Below, one piece after another: positions 61,950 through 64,000 of a stretch of DNA of 64,000 nucleotides. Below the pieces are notes generated by a model that saw only the letters and a list, made by a program, of their open reading frames with translations, made no database searches and was not told the DNA's origin. The DNA is from Helicobacter pylori (GTDB lineage: Bacteria > Campylobacterota > Campylobacteria > Campylobacterales > Helicobacteraceae). Positions within the stretch are counted from its first letter, which is position 1; every line of letters starts with the position of its first letter. The position numbers were made by a program, and so were the translations under genes. The stretch spans positions 310,001 through 374,000 of the forward strand of contig NZ_CP011486.1 in the NCBI RefSeq assembly GCF_001653455.1, written 5' to 3'.

Positions 61950-62798
61950 TTACCTCAAAATCTCTTTGGCCATTAAGATGTCTTGTTGGATCTGGTTTTT
62001 AAGCTCTTTTAAGGAATGAAAATGCATGTTGTCTCGTATTTTTTCAACCCAACGCAAAGCGAGTTCTTGGGGCGGGTTTTCTATGATAGTATCAATTGCA
62101 TGGCATTCTATGGCGAAGTTTTGATCCGCGCTTAAGCGATTGCCTATAAAACTCACGCTTTTTTGATAGGTTTGATCTTTTATTTTCACCAAACTCGCAT
62201 ACACCCCAAAGCTAGGGAGGATAAAATCTTTGGTTTTTATATTTAAAGTGGGCGCTAATTCTTTATGCCCCAAACCTTGCCCCTTAATGACTTCCCCGCA
62301 CACTTCATAAGGCCTGCCTAAAAGCTTGTTGGCTAAAGCCAAATCGCCATGATCTAGGGCCAGTCTTATGGTTTTAGAATGCACGCTAATGTTTTGGACT
62401 TTCACTTCAGGCACAATAATGCTTTCTTTAAAATGCTCTTTTAAAAATAAAGCGTCATTTTGGCGTTGGTATCCAAACTTGAAATCATAGCCCACCACCA
62501 AGCGTTCTAAATTGGGGAATTTCTTTTTTAAAAGTTCTAAAAAATCCAGAGCGTTTAAGCGTGAAATCTCTTCTAAATACACAAAAAATAAAGGCATGTT
62601 CACGAGTTTAGCGCGGTATTTTAGGGGGGTTAAATAGCCTTTAGTGTAATGTTTTTTTTCTATGACTAAAAGGGCTTTAGGATCTTTTAATTCTTTAAAA
62701 AGAGCCTGATGCCCTAAATGCAAGCCGTCAAATTTACCGATCGCTAAGCTTTTAATTTCAGGCTCGCTTGAAATGGATAAAAAATTCAACATTCCCAT
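61950..62798 (-). CDS. ribF: RibF, riboflavin kinase/FAD synthetase
   Basis: This 282-residue bifunctional enzyme makes FMN and FAD. The N-terminal adenylyltransferase shows AIGKFDGLHLGHQALF (HxGH), VGYDFKFGYQ and SSVHSKTIR-like SVHSKTIRLAL. The C-terminal kinase has GEVIKGQGLGHKELAPTLN and FGVYASLV. Two close starts exist (ATG 62798 and 62792); AAGGGA favours the first. It overlaps tlyA by 41 bases. Confidence 0.93.
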   Translation of the reverse strand: MGMLNFLSISSEPEIKSLAIGKFDGLHLGHQALFKELKDPKALLVIEKKHYTKGYLTPLKYRAKLVNMPLFFVYLEEISRLNALDFLELLKKKFPNLERLVVGYDFKFGYQRQNDALFLKEHFKESIIVPEVKVQNISVHSKTIRLALDHGDLALANKLLGRPYEVCGEVIKGQGLGHKELAPTLNIKTKDFILPSFGVYASLVKIKDQTYQKSVSFIGNRLSADQNFAIECHAIDTIIENPPQELALRWVEKIRDNMHFHSLKELKNQIQQDILMAKEILR

Positions 62799-63465
62799 TT
62801 TTCCCTTTCACTAAACTTTCTTGGATCTTTAAAATCTGAAAACCCTTTGTTTTTAAATGGTTTTTAAAGTTTTCTAAAGCGTTTAAAATGGCTTCTTTAT
62901 CCATAACCACCCCCTTTTTATTGCGTTTTATTTTTCTGCCCACTTCAAATTGCGGTTTGAAAAGCATCAAAAATTCATTACTTAAAGGCAAAATCGCTTC
63001 TAAAATACAATATAAGGAAATAAAGCTCACATCGCAAAGCGCTAAATCTATTTTTTCGGTCGTTTTAAACGCTCTAATGTCGCATTCTTCATAACATTCT
63101 ATGCGTTTGTCCTTTTTTAAATTTTCATCTAATTGCATTTTCCCCACATCCACGCAAAGCACCTTTTTAGCCCCTTTTAAAAGAGCCATTTCGCTAAAAC
63201 CCCCCTTGCTCGCTCCCACATCTAAAACAACCTTTTCTTTAAAATCTATCAAGTGGTTTTCTAAAAAAGCCCCTAATTTTTCCCCAGCCCTGCTGATGAA
63301 TAAATTTGTGGCGATTAATTCAATTTGATCGTTCTCTTTAATGATAAAAGAGGGTTTAGAGATCACTATTTTATTGACTAAAACCTGGTTTTTTAAAATT
63401 AGCGCTTTCGCTTTTTCTCTGCTACTCACTAAATGTTGGTCAAATAAGGCGTAATCTAGGCGCAT
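62758..63465 (-). CDS. tlyA: TlyA-type 2'-O-rRNA methyltransferase (haemolysin-like)
   Basis: This 235-residue protein has an S4 RNA-binding domain (MRLDYALFDQHLVSSREKAKALI) and an FtsJ-like methyltransferase with VVLDVGASKGGFSEMAL, LALCDVSFISL and LFKPQFEVG. TlyA methylates the ribose of 16S and 23S rRNA cytidines and affects capreomycin sensitivity; H. pylori TlyA has also been described as a haemolysin. It overlaps ribF and abuts the lipoprotein gene by one base. Confidence 0.93.
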   Translation of the reverse strand: MRLDYALFDQHLVSSREKAKALILKNQVLVNKIVISKPSFIIKENDQIELIATNLFISRAGEKLGAFLENHLIDFKEKVVLDVGASKGGFSEMALLKGAKKVLCVDVGKMQLDENLKKDKRIECYEECDIRAFKTTEKIDLALCDVSFISLYCILEAILPLSNEFLMLFKPQFEVGRKIKRNKKGVVMDKEAILNALENFKNHLKTKGFQILKIQESLVKGKNGNVEFFIHFKRA

Positions 63466-63980
63466 TAAAATTGAGGTAGGGGGACTTGATAAGCGAAATT
63501 AAAAACAATCTTGCCTAAACTATAGGCATCAAGTTCTAGTTTAGCTTCTTGCACCGCTAAATAATCTAATTTGTCAAAAGCGAGCAAAAAGGCTCTACTC
63601 CACCGGTTCGTGGTTTCTAAAATGCCATCAAATTCATCTCTTATGATTTCTCGCACCCATAAAGGTTCTGAGCCTGTAGGTTTTGTGCCAAAAAGCTCAT
63701 AAGAGATATAGCCATCATCTATCCAGTCGTTATTTTGCGTGAAAATCTCCACTAAAAAATACTCATGGTCATAGTAAGTGCCGCTATCCACATCGTTTAA
63801 ATGCGTGGCGATCGCCGTGATGATAGGGACATTATCTTGGGTGATTTCGCCTTTCCTGCTGGCTTGAATCTTTTTTTCTAACACTAAGTCTAGCGTGTAA
63901 GTGTCTTCATTAAAATTGCTCACACACCCCAAACAAAAGAATAAAAACACTAGAAGTATTGAGAGATTTTTCAAGCCCAT
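63465..63980 (-). CDS. Putative lipoprotein, unknown function
   Basis: This 171-residue protein has a lipoprotein signal (MGLKNLSILLVFLFFCLGCVSN) with lipobox CLGC and acylated Cys at about 19. The rest is acidic and Trp-rich (DNDWIDDGYISYEL-like segments and REIIRDEFDGIL) with no family that I recognise. It starts the minus-strand run with tlyA, ribF, tkt, addB and ftsK, all closely spaced. An AAGGA lies almost on top of the ATG, so a slightly different start is possible. Confidence 0.7.
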   Translation of the reverse strand: MGLKNLSILLVFLFFCLGCVSNFNEDTYTLDLVLEKKIQASRKGEITQDNVPIITAIATHLNDVDSGTYYDHEYFLVEIFTQNNDWIDDGYISYELFGTKPTGSEPLWVREIIRDEFDGILETTNRWSRAFLLAFDKLDYLAVQEAKLELDAYSLGKIVFNFAYQVPLPQF

Positions 63981-64000
63981 TCCTTGCTAAAACCCCTACC

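Overview
The window is chromosomal DNA of Helicobacter pylori or a very close relative. The low G+C, compact coding, TATAAT-type -10 boxes with little -35 conservation, and frequent TTG/GTG starts all fit. The gene content is typical of the species: a HugZ haem oxygenase, Hop/Bab-type and Hor-type outer membrane proteins, an Hcp/Sel1 repeat protein, PseFGH flagellin-glycosylation genes, AddB, and homopolymeric tracts in or near surface genes. From memory, positions 1-49,971 follow the order of the 26695 genes HP0295-HP0356. The part after about 50.8 kb matches HP1092-HP1085, with an HP0104-like nucleotidase inserted. Those locus equivalences were not checked by search.

Layout. (1) 1-60 is the start of flgL on the minus strand with a sigma-54 promoter, followed by rplU-rpmA. 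(2) 1.0-7.3 kb is the dipeptide ABC transporter dppABCDF plus obgE. (3) 7.5-13.1 kb holds a periplasmic alginate-lyase-like protein, a YceI-like protein, hemL, AtpZ/AtpI-like membrane proteins, a nitrilase-family amidohydrolase and pgdA. (4) 13.1-14.9 kb is a minus-strand type II restriction-modification pair. (5) 15.0-17.7 kb is a CxxC protein translationally coupled to a CobW-type GTPase, then an MFS transporter. (6) 17.7-20.1 kb is a plastic region with a truncated Bab/Hop-type adhesin gene, a T14 tract upstream of it and degenerate, possibly IS605-family sequence. (7) 20.1-25.1 kb is the minus-strand block hugZ, argS, tatA, gmk and a poly-Glu/Gln protein. (8) 25.2-31.1 kb holds nucT, horC, flgH-pseF-pseG-pseH, lpxK and nadE. 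(9) 31.2-34.7 kb holds tRNA-Arg(GCG), ilvC, minDE, dprA and ruvX. (10) 34.9-37 kb holds hcpB with an 11-G tract and a pair of unknown coiled-coil/membrane proteins. (11) 37-41 kb is pyrG-recJ-RluA-type pseudouridine synthase (minus). (12) 41.3-50 kb holds a degenerate PAP2-like protein, fliF-fliG-fliH-dxs-lepA, and a stand-alone PD-(D/E)XK nuclease-like gene. (13) 50.0-50.8 kb contains decayed gene fragments at an apparent rearrangement junction. (14) 50.8-64 kb holds an FlgG paralogue, kgtP, a 5'-nucleotidase/cyclic phosphodiesterase, ftsK, addB, tkt, ribF, tlyA and a lipoprotein gene, all minus.

Themes. Flagellum assembly recurs (flgL, flgH, fliFGH, flgG), and the pseudaminic acid genes for flagellin glycosylation follow flgH directly. 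Surface variability shows in the truncated adhesin, the T14 tract, G11 in hcpB and a 12-bp repeat in ftsK. Iron, haem and metal handling is represented by hugZ with a Fur-like box on its promoter, hemL, and the CobW GTPase with its partner. I see no rRNA, CRISPR array or intact prophage. The least explained items are the CxxC/CobW pair, the receiver-like poly-E protein, the PAP2-like protein that has lost its catalytic motifs, the nuclease-like gene beside the breakpoint, and the remnants at 19.6-20.1 and 50.0-50.8 kb.
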